A stretch of 64,000 bases of DNA, from assembly GCA_037389465.1 (NCBI GenBank), contig JAZARR010000066.1, positions 1 through 64,000 of the forward strand, in the 5' to 3' direction. The notes below the pieces were generated by a model that saw nothing but the letters and a program-made list of their open reading frames with translations, made no database searches and was not told the DNA's origin. A program made the translations under genes and the position numbers. Shown here in pieces: positions 1 through 12,928 of this stretch (within the stretch, counting starts at the first letter, position 1; each line of letters opens with the position of its first letter). The stretch is from Baylisascaris procyonis. Its lineage: Eukaryota > Nematoda > Chromadorea > Rhabditida > Ascarididae.

Positions 1-70
1 ACCACCACCATACTCTGTGCTCTGCAAGCGAATACTAATGCCCATCACAGAAACTCGAAAAGTTGTAATA

Positions 71-295
71 GAAACATGCGATTTCTTTTCCCATCATTCA
101 ATTCGGAATGTCAAATAATGTCCCCATGCAAAATTTCAGCTCAATTGAAGGAAGGGAAGTGCACTTGCTGGATGGACCATCATTATCTTGTTTGGGTGAC
201 GCATCACAGCAACATAAACATTTGAATGGAAACATGCGATTTTTTCCATCGTTCAACGTAAAATGTCAAATAATGAATGTCCGAATGAAAATTTC
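71..295. repeat. Imperfect direct repeat pair, about 67 bp each
   Basis: Positions 71-137 and 229-295 share the same order of words: GAAACATGCGATTT near the start, a CCATC-TTCAA block, ATGTCAAATAATG in the middle and AAAATTTC at the end. They are separated by about 90 bp. No gene was recognised in 1-410; this repeat is the only structure I see there. Confidence 0.5.
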
Positions 296-410
296 TTGTA
301 TTTGCAGGAGAGTACGGTAACGGTTGTGATAGAGGCACGAATCAGCTCCGTTCGCAATGTGTCGAAATCCGTTCGTTCGAATCTCATTTCCATACTGATA
401 TATTTTCAGA

Positions 411-416
411 TTTATT
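411..416 (-). other. Poly(A) signal AATAAA
   Basis: TTTATT on the plus strand reads AATAAA on the minus strand, about 40 nt beyond the TGA stop of the minus-strand gene that ends at 455. The position is right for a cleavage and polyadenylation signal. Confidence 0.45.
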
Positions 417-454
417 CCAACAATTGCTTTTAGCGATCTCAACACGGTAACGTT

Positions 455-1515
455 TCATGACTCAATGCAAAATGAATCGCATTGTTTTTTGTATTGCGAA
501 TGGAATTGAATAATTTGAAGACAGTTCGCGGGTTGGCGAATACGACGAAAAGTTGAAGATTGGCTTGGCTCTTGTTTGAAATTTACTTTGATTGGTGGGG
601 TGAATTGTTGAGGTTGGTTGATGTGGTCGTCGGTTTCGAAATGTTCCGGTTGGTTGATCGATACTGAGTTAAAGCAGCTGCTCAAACTTTTCATTTGTGT
701 TTTTTCTGGTAGATAGCCACAAGTTTCGATTTTATTAACCAAGTTGTAAACTCGTTGCGATTTTCGTCGTAATCGAAACCAGGAATTGTTGATGACAGCT
801 AAGTGAGCATGAACCTGTGATGCGAATCGAGTCCTAAAATTGGGAAGGTTAGCGGATTAGAAAGGTCCCACCTGTGAGGTGACCGTCTAACTGTGAAATT
901 GTTTGGCTGTCACAAATGAAAACAATTTTTTTAAAATCCTATTCGACGGGATTACAAGAGGTAGGAAAGACTCGTAAATATAGTTGTTTTATAGGTGTAA
1001 CATGACATTCTAAGATGTCATCTGAATTTTTCATTTCTCACCAGAATTGAAACGTTCGATGAACTAATAGAGCACTAACTACCTTCAGATTTTTAGGTGT
1101 ACTTGATAGCAGAGCTTAAAAATATTCACAGATAATTTGAAGGCACTAAAAACATTCCAAATCCAGCAGTGAATGGTACATAGTTGTTGTTCTCTTTATA
1201 TATATTTCGCTATCACCTTTTTGATAGTATCAACCGCTAGAGATGTACCATATGCATATTAGAAAATAGGCTTCAATTAAGCATAGATTACCGCCAGGTA
1301 GAATGCTTGAGCTTCAAGATCTCGTGGATTGCTTTGTTTTGGAATTTCAAGCAATAAAATAAATTTTTTTGTAGAGAATTTAGTGGATTAGCCTATGTGA
1401 TTTCAGTTATTATCCCATTACCATATAATAGGGCCCGGAAGCACTCGTATATCGATGTTGAGACAATATGAACAAACGTTTTACTTTCACTCTCTTCGAC
1501 AGTCTCGATTAATGC
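455..1515 (-). CDS. 3' end of an unrecognised gene (possible pseudogene)
   Basis: Four minus-strand exons are proposed: 1515-1422, 1331-1292, 1082-1042 and 833-455, stopping at TGA 457-455. Donors are GTAATG, GTAATC and GTGAGA. The last two junctions are phase-consistent and give one coherent protein: a hydrophobic/aromatic segment (FYLAVVSALLVHRTFQFW), then a basic segment (NNSWFRLRRKSQRVYNLV), then a polar N/Q/S-rich tail of about 90 residues ending CIES. I do not recognise the family. Two defects are visible. The 1422/1331 junction is out of phase by one, and an in-frame TAG (1518-1516) lies just before the first proposed exon, although coding-like sequence continues upstream. The 5' end and start codon were not found; they would lie in 1516-2300 or inside npp-10. 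This may be a real gene with sequence errors or a decaying copy. Confidence 0.45.
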
Positions 1516-2300
1516 CTATGATCCCTCTAAGCCCTTCACTAGCTTGGCTGGACTGTAAAATATGAATTATTGATCATCCCTGCTTTTGTTGCTAATCAAA
1601 GCGATAGTTTATTTAATTGATCATAGGTATATTTGAATATTTTTTTATTGTGATGATATTTTTTAAGAACGAAGAATTGATAATGCGACCGATTGTGGTG
1701 TGTGAGTGCATTCTAGTGGGGAGTAGAAACTTGTTTACTACGAGTAAGAGTAATAAACAAGATTAGCAAGCAAGATTGTAGCCTATTATATCTTCGACTA
1801 CTGCCCCGAAAAAATGAGGAAGTCATAATCCGCACGGGATAGATATCATATCAAGATCAAACAAGTATGAGCAAACAACTTGTTACACAATAAAAATCAT
1901 CACAAACACTCAGATCTCAAAACTTATTTGATCACAACAGATCACTTGTTAACAGATAATAGCAATCAAAGTAGAATTTTGTTGAAACCACACCACTTTA
2001 CATTAATGTAAATAATTTCGAAGCAATTTTTTTTTAGAGAATTGCAAGAAGCTATACACTTGTGGTTGGTGTGCACTACATCATCTTCCGGTCATGTCAC
2101 AAAAAACGCCACAATACATGCAAAACAAAAAAGAGCCTATAACTCGCGTTGGGTTGCATTTGAATTTAGCGTTGGATGATATGCTACGTTGATATTCTTC
2201 TATGAGAGATATCAGAGTTGAATAGCCTCACGCATAGTAATGTAATTGTGAGATTATAAATGATAGTGGAGTTGAGTTGGATCCGTTCAAATGTGCATTT

Positions 2301-2317
2301 ATTTATTTCAGAGCGAA
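2301..2317 (+). promoter_or_regulatory. Probable spliced-leader acceptor before npp-10
   Basis: ATTTATTTCAG ends at 2311 and is followed by AGCGAA and then the npp-10 ATG at 2318. A U-rich acceptor 6 nt before a start codon, with no recognisable upstream coding exon, is the usual arrangement of a nematode trans-splice site. A conventional non-coding first exon further upstream is the alternative. Confidence 0.5.
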
Positions 2318-4949
2318 ATGTTTGGAAAACCGTTCGGAACCTCGACAACGTCATCTGCATTCGGGAGTGAGTTTTATTACTATTTTTGTATTTTCTATAA
2401 CTCGGTTTAATAACTCTTCTTTTGTGTGATTTCCAGAGCATCATTTTCAAGTCGTATTTTCTGTCAGTTATCCGCAAACTTATGTGTTATAAATTCAATG
2501 GTAATTGTGCTATAATTTTGCTGAGAATTGTGTTATAATTTTAGTGATAATTGTATTAAAATTCCCATGGTAATGTTACCATCATTTTTCCATTACCAAT
2601 TTTTTCTTATTGATATTGATCTTATATGTGTCAAGAGCTGCCCTAGCAATACATTGTGATGAAAAATGGTGGATCCTTTCCGTTGCTGATCTCCTCTTCC
2701 CCATCACCTCATCCATCTGATCGTAGTCAAAATCCTTGTCGAAATGGAATGTCTTTGTTTCATAGGCTTCCTAAAATGATTTGAAGGATTGGGATAGTGA
2801 CGATATTAGCGCTGATAATTCAGCTGCAGTTGACACTTCCTTTTTAGCTTAGTAAACAAGTTGCTCAAATAATTCCCTCCCTCTTCAATAGACATGGGCT
2901 TTATCTCCCATCTATAACTATTTTCCTTGATTTCGGCTTCATGCCAGGATTGTAAGTTTTCTCAAACTTTCATACTTCACTGTTTCTCAACTCATCATTA
3001 TTCATACTTCAAGCAAACTTTCTGTATTTGTGTATTCAACATCTCCCTATAATATTTCTACATGCTTTTGATCTGATCGAAAGAAGGTCGTTATTGAGAG
3101 TGTAAAAGAGTGATTTCATTTTCATCTGCTTTGCTGACAAGGAGTGAAACAGAGCTGACAAGAAAACAGAAATATATATCAGCAGATTTCTTTTCTTTAT
3201 GACATCATTTTTCTACTCTATTATATTGAGATGCTTACAAATAACGAATATAATTGAAGCGGGCAGCTCGATATTCGGATCGACCGCTTCAAAGCCTACT
3301 GTAGGCTTTGGCTCGGCGTCAACTACGCAAAGTGGTGGCATTTTTGGTCAGAAGCCATTGTTTGCCTCATCGACACAACAATCATCGCTTTTCGGTTGGT
3401 TTTTATGCGAATGTGACTTTGATTGGAGATACGTTGTGTGGCATTTGCCAGCTTGCTGAGTTACAGTTTTCTAGGAAATTGTTTCTCCTTTCATCTTCCT
3501 TGCCATCCCCCCTCAGTTTACTCATCCCCTCTTTTCTGTAGAACATTTCATGGCATGGCCAATTGCTAGCCTAGTTGCATTATAATATAGACAACGATGT
3601 AGAAGTGAAATTGCACAGGTGATCAATGATTGTTTACTGAAAAGTGGAAACTTTCGTTGTTTAATCAAAAACTGAAGAAATTTTACAACAGAATCGGTGC
3701 TTTTCAATCGCTGTTTCGTTGTTTCCATTGTGTTTTTAAATTTTCAGAGTTTTTAGAAGAGCAGGAATCATTGTTTGCCCGCACGTATTCAGTTTTGGAC
3801 CATTACCTTTATTATGGTGCAGTCATTTATGAAATAGTTTTTCGGTTTTTGGGTGGGGGGGGGGTGGAAAAATGCAGGAAGTTGTAATTCAGTAATCTTT
3901 TCGTTGGCGCAAATGCGCATGATTTTTATTGACAGCAAACCACACAACACACATCTGTCTCAGAAGGCACTTCATTAGTTGCTTTAGTGGCTATGATTTA
4001 GTATCGAATAAAGCGATTGCCTTCAGGTCATGAAGATAGGGGAGGGGGAGGAAGGTGAGAGAAAGGGGACGAACAGACCGGTTTCTTTTTATTAAATATC
4101 GCAAAATCTAGAGTATTACTTTAAAAATTATTGATGTCCACCTATCGTGGCATGTTGGTGGGTGCCGCAGTATCGCGGTCAGCGTTATCGGATATTGCAC
4201 TTCTCGTGAATCCCATTGTCAAATTTCATTCAAAACTGCTCTTAACGCAGCAAATGCCATTGCCAATTTTGAAGGGCATTGACCATACTAGGGGCGTACA
4301 GAGTTCATCCTCGTCAGTATAAAACCTGTGGCAACTTTCGAGCAGTACCTCGTTTTAGGTGGCGAGGTAATTGTAGCCAAATGGCGGATCTATACTGAAA
4401 TTTTGCACTTCCATTCTTTAAAAGTAGTAATAAATTTTGAATTATTCTGTGGCTTTAGCAGTTCACATTTCATCTTTTCGTGAGAAAGGTGGTTACTAAA
4501 ACGATTATGTGGCGGTTTGCTTGAATTTTTAAACCGGTGATTACTAATACTGTCTAGTTGTTTAATACTGGGTGGTCATTTAAGAAGGCCTTGAAAGTGC
4601 TTAATATGCCGTTTTCTTTGCGCTGAATTTGATTCATTGGGTATAGCGATCTGAAGTTAGGTTATCGGAGTGGGATATCTATTTCATGCGTAGTCGTTTC
4701 TTTTCCTCATCTGTCTCTAGCGTTGTTTCTCAAGGCTGCCGGTAAGCATTACAGCTTCAAGAAATAGAAGTTGTGTTTCAGGAACTACACAACCAACCGC
4801 GACGACGTCATCTTCATTCTTTGGACAGTCGAAGCCGTTGTTCGGCTCGACGACCACATCGCAACCAAATGCTTTTGGAGGTGCAACGTCGATCTTTGGC
4901 TCGAGCCAGACCACGCAGTCGGGCAGTCTGTTCTCATCCTCGTTTGGAT
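2318..4949 (+). other. npp-10: npp-10 exons 1-3: N-terminal FG repeats
   Basis: The start is ATG at 2318 (MFGKPFGTSTTSSAFG), the usual Nup98 opening. Exons 2 and 3 are built of FG, LFG and IFG units spaced by S/T/Q/G, such as SSIFGS, GGIFGQ, SSLFG, KPLFGS and TSIFGS, with almost no charge. Such segments are disordered and bind transport receptors in the pore channel. The exon 2/3 and 3/4 boundaries split a codon after its first base (phase 1). Confidence 0.93.
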
Positions 4950-7900
4950 GTAAGCTCATCCATTATTATTTTTAGTTCAGGATGGATCCTGTCATATTGA
5001 GCTGTGTTCAGTTATTTGGTGATTCTTGTTATAAAATTTTGATGCAATTGCTTAATGAGTGACAAAAATTTAGATGAGGGAGTCATTATTATTGATATCA
5101 ACTCAAATTTGTTATTAAGATGTGCTACTTTGTTTTAATTTTCCCTCTCTGAAGGGTGCGTTTTTATGTAAATATTATAAAAACATTAAAGTGGCCATGA
5201 AAATGGGGGCTAATGTCTAAAAGAGATCGCTATTTGAATTGTTCAATTGAATAGATTTCTGCGATGGAGTTGATATTTCATTAGCAGAGATTTGATATCA
5301 ATAATGGCAGAGTAGTGATGCTGAGGCATTTGTGGCTGGCTTACTTATGGCGCAGTTGAGGGGCACATGATTGTCAAAAAACTCATTTATCGCCTCGATG
5401 ATCTTTCATGCTATCATCGTGTTGGAATGTATTTCCATCGCACATAAAGCTTTAAAACGTTATCCCTTATTACAGTTTTGAAGTGTGCTGTCATCTAAAC
5501 GTTATGATTGTTTTCTTCGGTAATTTTATTGTAGGAGATTTTTGTAGTTGTTAGAAGAAATTCATTATGGGTGCACCTAGAGTAACTTTTACTTCGCAGA
5601 TCGAGAGGACAGACAGGAAAGGAGCATCCCTTTTTCCTGGAATAGATTCTCCGACCGTCAATGCTTTCAGTGAATGTCTCAAAATTTTGAATCTATTTGC
5701 ACTGCTGATTGATGGAAGGTCTGCAAATTCGCAGATATTGCATTATAAAGGAGGGGAAGTTCTGGCAGTTCCGATTTCTTATGACGATTTATACTAAAAA
5801 GAGGATTATCGTAGAAGAAGTAAGATATTTTTTGATGGATTTGAGCATGAAAGAATGTTTTATTTCTATTGGAAATGGTCGTTCCACTTCGAGCAAAGAA
5901 GAAAAGGTGGTTTGTTATAATAATTGAAAAAGAATTCGCTTTCACATCATTTCTTCGTTCTCCTCTTCATATATTCGTTGTATTTTTTGCTTTTCTGCTA
6001 TGTACGTACATATGTTTTTCCTCTCATTTTTTGTCTTTGATCATCTTCGTTCTTTGAAATCTTATATTTTGTTAACAAAACTTTTACACAGTTATAATTC
6101 AAAACGGTAAAAACAATAACTTAAGTGGAGTCTTATAGATGAGCTGATTAATACCTATTGATTTGTTTGAGCTTTCATCTTGCTTCCACATTGACTTTTT
6201 ACGGAAGTTCTGTACAGTGCTTTATTTCACACACAGATGATGCCCTTTTTAGCAATAGGGAGGTGGGGGGGGGGGGGGAAGAAGAGAGGAGAAAGGAAAA
6301 TTTTATCTGACATGGCATCCGTTGATTTTCAGAAATTTCTGTTGTAAATCGCCGTAGAAGGTATACAAAAATTTAGCTTGAATTTAAGTGGATAAAGGTT
6401 GACTTGAGCAGTTGCCAGATTTACACCTGCAAAGTTGTTCTGCTTTAAGTGAGAATATGAAATTTCTTGATTTGAGAAGGTGATTCTAATTTTGCCTTTT
6501 GTTTTGTGGCTTAGTTCGATTGTCTCAGGCCGTAAAGATGTTGCTTTCTTGAGTAACGGTCAACTGGTTTTTTAAAGTTGTTGGCGTACCAACTTTTCTA
6601 ATGGCATAAAGTGCTGTACCTTCGAACTGAATTCCTTTTGAATAATGTTTTGTTTATCATCGTAGAGTATTGCAGATTATTGTTTCATAGTCTTTAAATC
6701 TATTTTAAAACAGTTTTATGTTGTTATAAGAAAGTCGCATTTGTCCGAGGGGGAAGGGGTGGAGAACCTCAATTGTTTTTCACCATGTTAGACTGCTCTA
6801 CTACTAATCTGCCAGGTGATAGCCTTGATAGTCATTCTGTTGTGTCTCCCGCCCTCCCTTTCCTCTCTCTCACTGTAATCAAATTTCACCATAATCCATT
6901 TTGACATCGAACTATGTCAATTTTTTCCATCGGTAATGAAATATTTTCAGCAGCAAGTCACACTGGAACAACGATTAAATTCGATCCGCCGATGGCTTCA
7001 GATACGATGTTAAGAAATGGAACTAATCAAACAATCAACACAAAGCATATGTGCATCACGGCGATGAAACAGTATGAAGGCAAGAGCCTCGAGGTGAGCG
7101 TTTCCTGTTTTTATGAGTTCATTCCATATCTTAACGATGATTTCGCTAATCTTTTTTCAGTTTACAATTTTTTTCTTCCGAAATCTCCACTCAGTCATTT
7201 AAAGTCGAGGCAGTCACAGTACTGACTTCTTCTGAACCAATTACTATTCAAATACAGTCAAATAATGCAAAGTTTGATTGTTTTTTTTTTATAAAGTAAA
7301 ATTGCAGCAGAAGCACGATGGATTGATTATTGGTTGAATTTATGTTCATGTCTGATTTTTAATGGAAAAATCTAGAGATGTGCGAATGAGGAAGGTAGTC
7401 TTAAGAATGAATAATAGGCGGTTTCAATGGGTGATAATTGGTTTTCAATGAAGTCACTAGTTTAGGAAAGTGCTAAGCGGGAAAGTTTCAGCGAGGGCTA
7501 AAACATTTGGTGTTTATACTCTAACAGATGGCAGTCCTGCAATTTGTATGGAAATAAGTGACTAAACGAACAGTTTTTATTTGCATATCGATTTGTAAGA
7601 AATCTACCGCCCGTTTCCAGTTGACGAAGATGGTATCCGCTTGGATACTTTTCGAGTACGCTGCTCTTTTGCACATCTGTGGGTCTCGCTTCCTCATCTC
7701 CCCTCTCAGCGTATTTGCATATCATTGCACAAGTATAGTTTTTAACTACTATGAGCTATTTAAAAGATTTCATCAGCTTGGAGAAGCAATATTTAGGAAC
7801 TTCGTTGTGAGGACTACATAGCGAATCGTCGTGGCACTACAACAGGCACGGGTCTTTCGTTCGGACAAACGCAGCCAACCACGTCGACATCGTTGTTTGG

Positions 7901-10900
7901 TTCGGGCACCACGCAATCCTCCCTATTTGGCACACAGACCAAGCCACTTTTTGGAGGTTTCTACTTCCTACATCTTCCTTTCTGAATGTTTAAGCTGTGA
8001 ATTATTTCCTCAGTGTTGTGTTGAGGAACTTTTTGGTTAAACTTTCGAGCCCGAGGAACGCAAATACGATTTAAAGTGCTAGATTTTTGATTTCTTTCTT
8101 AAGTTGCAAAGGCGAAATATGGTTTCAAACTTTTCGTGCAGTTGTATTTGTTGGATTCGTTGATTTGTGGGAATGGGGAAGGGGGGAGGAAATGCCACTC
8201 TTTGTCGTAACTTAAGGAAGAATGATGCAGTGCAGTAAAGGTGGCGCCAGCTGGACTTTTGCGAGTAAAGGGAATGGGATAAGAGAAAGTTATCTAGTTC
8301 GTTTGCCCGTACAATATGCATGGGCAACTCTTTTGACAGCGAAAAGTCCTGCAGCCGATAGTCCAAATTGCCAAGTTTTTTCGGAGAGGAAGAGGTGGGA
8401 CGTAGTAGATGTACTTATGACGTGCTCTATTCAGGCACAAGCACATTTGGATCAACGACAACAACAACAACGCCTTCTTTGTTCGGTTCGACGACCACGA
8501 CGGGTACGTCGCTTTTTGGCACTTCGAAGCCGGCGACTGGAGGTCTGTTCGGCTCAACGCAAACTTCAACCGCATCGCCTTTCGGACAGACGCAAACTGG
8601 AGGGCTGTTTGGATCAAAGCCGGCCACGGTATGCTTTCTGCGAGAATAATGACTCTCGTCTCTTGCATTGAGTATCAGTGACTGGCCATGGATTTGAGTT
8701 TATCTTCGTCAAAATGTCTCATTGCTGAGCCACGTTGTGTTTGGCTTTTGTATTTGAAATTCAGACCACATGGAGAGTATTTTATAGTGACCAGATTGTT
8801 GGACGCAAATGTGGAAATCAAATTTCCTTTGCTTATTCACTCTTCCTCACGTCGTTTCTCTCTTCATTCATCTTCAATTTCACTCTATCCAGCCACGTCT
8901 AATGTCTTCGCTAATTTTCTTTCCCCCTTTCCAGCAATTTTCAACGACGTAAGTTGGTCGTAGTACAAGTTTCTCACGCCATTACTGCCATAGTCTTAGG
9001 TCGAGAAGTTCATGATGCACATTTTGCATATTGAGCTAAATTTCTTTTTTCCTTTATTGTTCAAGCAGCAGTTGCATTCAGTGTACACATTATATGAGGG
9101 CTTCTTGACCTCAGGTTTTATTGTGTTTGGTCTCTTGATTGCACGCACTTCTTGAATTGCTGCGTTCCCAGTTTTCATTCCCCATATATCATAATTGAAC
9201 TGTTTTTTTAAATGACGTTGATGTAATATCTTTGAAAAAGATAAACTGAAGTCTACTAAACAAACTATGCCACACAGATTACCCATCGAAATAGCATGCT
9301 CGAAATGAATTCTTTGAGCTATGTTTATTTACTGATATTAAAATCTTTTTATGAAAATAGCTTGCTTATGTGTTCGGCACTTTTAAGACATACCTCCTCT
9401 CCACTCGACAGTTCTAGCTTTTTTTGTCGCTGCTTCCCCTCTTCTTTCCCGTCCTGCTCTCCTCGCCCATCTCATCTTCCCCCCCTCACTTCCTTTACGC
9501 CCTCCCTCTATCCCCCTGCCCTTTCCTCTTCCGTTCCTCCACCATCCCTTTCCCTCTCCCTCTCTCCCGCTTCTTTCCTCTTCCAAAATGTTGCAAGCTT
9601 CATAAATAAAGTGATGCAGAAAGCAATTGATTCAGTGGATAACAATCAATTTCAGATCGACTCTTCACAAGAAAACAAATCTAAACAATATTTTTTTGCA
9701 GTCATTTGGAAGCCAGCAACCAACCTCACTTTTCGGAGGTACCTCAGCATTTGGGTCGACGACGACAACATCGAGCCCGTTTACGTTTGGATCTGCTACG
9801 GTACGAATGTTCCTGTAAACTTCACTTTTATCAGAACTATAGTTGCCTAGAAGGAAGTTTTGCTGTCCATAGACAGACATTTTTATTGGCAGTACCTGTT
9901 GCGCGTTCAATAGAAACTTCATCGTTTTCACACTTTGTGGTTTTCATTAATTAATTTTTCGGGGTATTCTATCGAGTGAATACCAAAAAGTATAATAAGA
10001 AATGATTTGTTGATGAGTGAACTATGTCAGAATGAACAATATCAGGGAACAAAAATGTGGACGGGAAGCGTTGTCATCGTGATGTTAATAATGGTGAAAG
10101 AAGAGCTCGAACGCGAAAATTCCGGTTGTAAGGATATGTAAATGGACGTTTGCGCCGTATTGATGAATAACTGCTAAGGAAACGATTTGCCGCCTTTATG
10201 CGTTTAGCAGTTATCGTTTGATAAAAATTGTAAATATTTTGGATGATGCTACGACATTGTCGTTACATTGTCGGCAGTGGAACTGATAACAACCCATCAT
10301 CAAGTATATGGAAAGTTTTGATAGTGCTAAAGTTTGTGATGTTATTAGTAATCGTATTTTTCCGGAAATATCAAATTTTAGGCGACTTCAACGCCATTTG
10401 GTCAAACGCAGACGACGCCAGCGTTCGGGGCATTCGGGCAGCCGGCAGCATCGACTGCTACGACAGGCTTGTTCGGTGCAAAACCAGCCACTACAGGATT
10501 TGGAGGATTCGGAACAAACACTACCACCACCGCTCCTTTCGGTTAGCATTGAAATTCTTAACCACTGGCTTCATAAAATTTTCATTGGATTTTCCTTTGT
10601 TTGTTGCTAAAATTCCTTCGTTTTTTGCATATGTCCTCATTGCGAACGATGGATAAGGAGCACCATAATATGTTCTCGCTCTTTTTCATAGCCAGAAGGG
10701 GAGAAAGAGTCCCTTACTTTTTTGTTCGAGAAAATTTCGCCTGCTAGGCATGCCATGCTAGTGAGGATTTAGTACGCGTCGTCAGCAATAAGCAATACGT
10801 TTAGAGGCTTTTGAATCTGAGGTTATACCAAACTTTACCTTTTTTTCGTGCTAGCTTAATTGAACAATCAATACCACTGAGAAGGAGAGAAAGCAATGGG

Positions 10901-12876
10901 AAAGTATGACTGAGATATGTAGGTTTGACGTGAAATGGTAATGAGAAACCGCACGTCAAAAATGTGTAAGGTTTTACACGAGCTGAATACGCAACGAAAG
11001 TACCCTTTATCTTAATATCACTTGAATGGTGAGATCAACGTAGTTAAGTACGAAAGTGGGTATGCTGTCAATTTCTGAGATAATAATGATGTGAAACAAT
11101 ATGTTTTCGACTCAATTCTCATTTCAAGGACATTTGAGATCAAACATTGAAAGCGTGAAGCAAATTTTTTTGTTATAATAAATGCCCAACGCATCTTTTC
11201 TTTTACAAACAAATTAGTATGTTGATCATATCTAGCTGTTTGAGTTTTATTTTTTCTTAGCATAAGGGGCACTATTTTTCCCTCGTTGATTAATTTTGAA
11301 GCGTTTATATTCCCCTCTTTCTGCTCATTCTTGAAATTTTAAATTCTGTTGAGAAATTTTTGAAACCTCATTTCGTCTTAACTTGAAGGTAAAACGTTGT
11401 TGAAGTCCACAATACGAAGCTTTTCTATTCAACGTTTAGAGTATTCGCTTCTATTTTTTTCTTTCTTTTTTCTTGAAATTTTGATAGTTCGAGATTGCAT
11501 TACTCACGCTGGGGTATGGCGTATTCCGAGCACAGTTATGTTCTCTTTGCTGCTATATTCTCTTTGAAAAAGATTCTTTTGGATTTCATCGAGTGGTTTA
11601 AACAACCAATTTGTAATCTTTCCTTATTTTTGAGCAAAAATATGATCTTTTATAGTTTGTAGAAGAGATATTCTTAAGAAGGGAAGGATTGTGAACTATA
11701 GTGAACCTTTAATATCTCTGAGAGTTTTTATATCTCCTGTTTTATCCAACTCCTGCTTTTTATATTTTTTTCACCATTGTTTGTTTCACTCTGCATTATT
11801 TTTGCATAAAATTTAGCGATTACTAGAGTTTACAGTGATGAAGTAAGAAGGTTTGGGCCCTTGGTAAATAGTTGCGGGTTTAAGATGCAGTCATGAAACC
11901 GAATTATTTGCTTGAAAGATTCTCTAAATATCTCCGCCCATTTTGTTGTTTTGCAGTATCGCAATCATCGTGGATCTACTTTTGCCGTTTTAGTAACCTC
12001 TATAAACTCTATAAATTTATATCGATGGCAGGATATCTTCATAGTTTAGCCCAATTACATTGATTGTAAAAGTTCGTTTGTAGATATGGTAAAGTACTGA
12101 AAGCATGACTTTCACTTGTAATGATCAGGTGATGTAGGAGTGAATTAAACCATCCTAGAGAAGGGTGTTTCTCATCTTTTTTTTGAGTGGGATAAAAGTA
12201 CATATTTTTAAAGATGTGTTGTCGGTGAATATAATAGCTATGATTTAATATAATTGCTTATCATCTCTCATCGTGGGCGTAACTTACGGTATTCGATGAG
12301 AAGATGAAAATAAGGAGATGTTGAGTTGTGGTATTTGATAGGTGCTGCAGGGTCACAACCAGCAGGGGGCGGCCTTTTTGGAGCGAAGCCAGCTAGCGGT
12401 TCTCTATTTGGCTCAACAACCGGTGAGATTGCCTCTCTAATTAGTGGTATTGTATGATGTTGTTTTTGTTTGGGGCGTTAGTGCGACATCGATTGTTTTT
12501 CGTTGGGAGAGGAGAATATTACAATATTGGAGGTAATTGTTGTCGCACTGCCGGCCAGTGACCTGCAACCCCTATGTTTTGCATGCATGCAACTTGCAGT
12601 TGGCAACTTATTGTGCTCATACGCCTAATTATTTTGTTTTTATTATTTCCGGTTGTTATACTAAGTCATATTCGTCTCCTGTTATCATGAGCCATCGTGA
12701 GCGCATCCACGCTTCATTCAATACTTCCTAAAATTTATCCCAATTAAAGAAGGGAGCATAGATAGTCTGATTCACGTACGTACATATAAATATGCATAAT
12801 ATACGTGTGATGCATATGTACATAAATATACGTATGTATATACATAGACCTATATATGTACCTACATATATGCGTA

Positions 12877-12928
<52 letters not shown>

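Noticed and set aside
2184..2477. 97-codon minus-strand frame over npp-10 exon 1
   Set aside because: It is antisense to the npp-10 start and acceptor, of low complexity, and has no splice-linked partner or motif.
8222..8671. 149-codon plus-strand frame
   Set aside because: It is a shadow of FG exon 6; the FG frame with correct splice phases is the coding one.
9296..9850. 184-codon plus-strand frame
   Set aside because: Its length comes from the pyrimidine-rich intron tract (Ser/Pro/Leu repeats); the real exon 7 here uses another frame.
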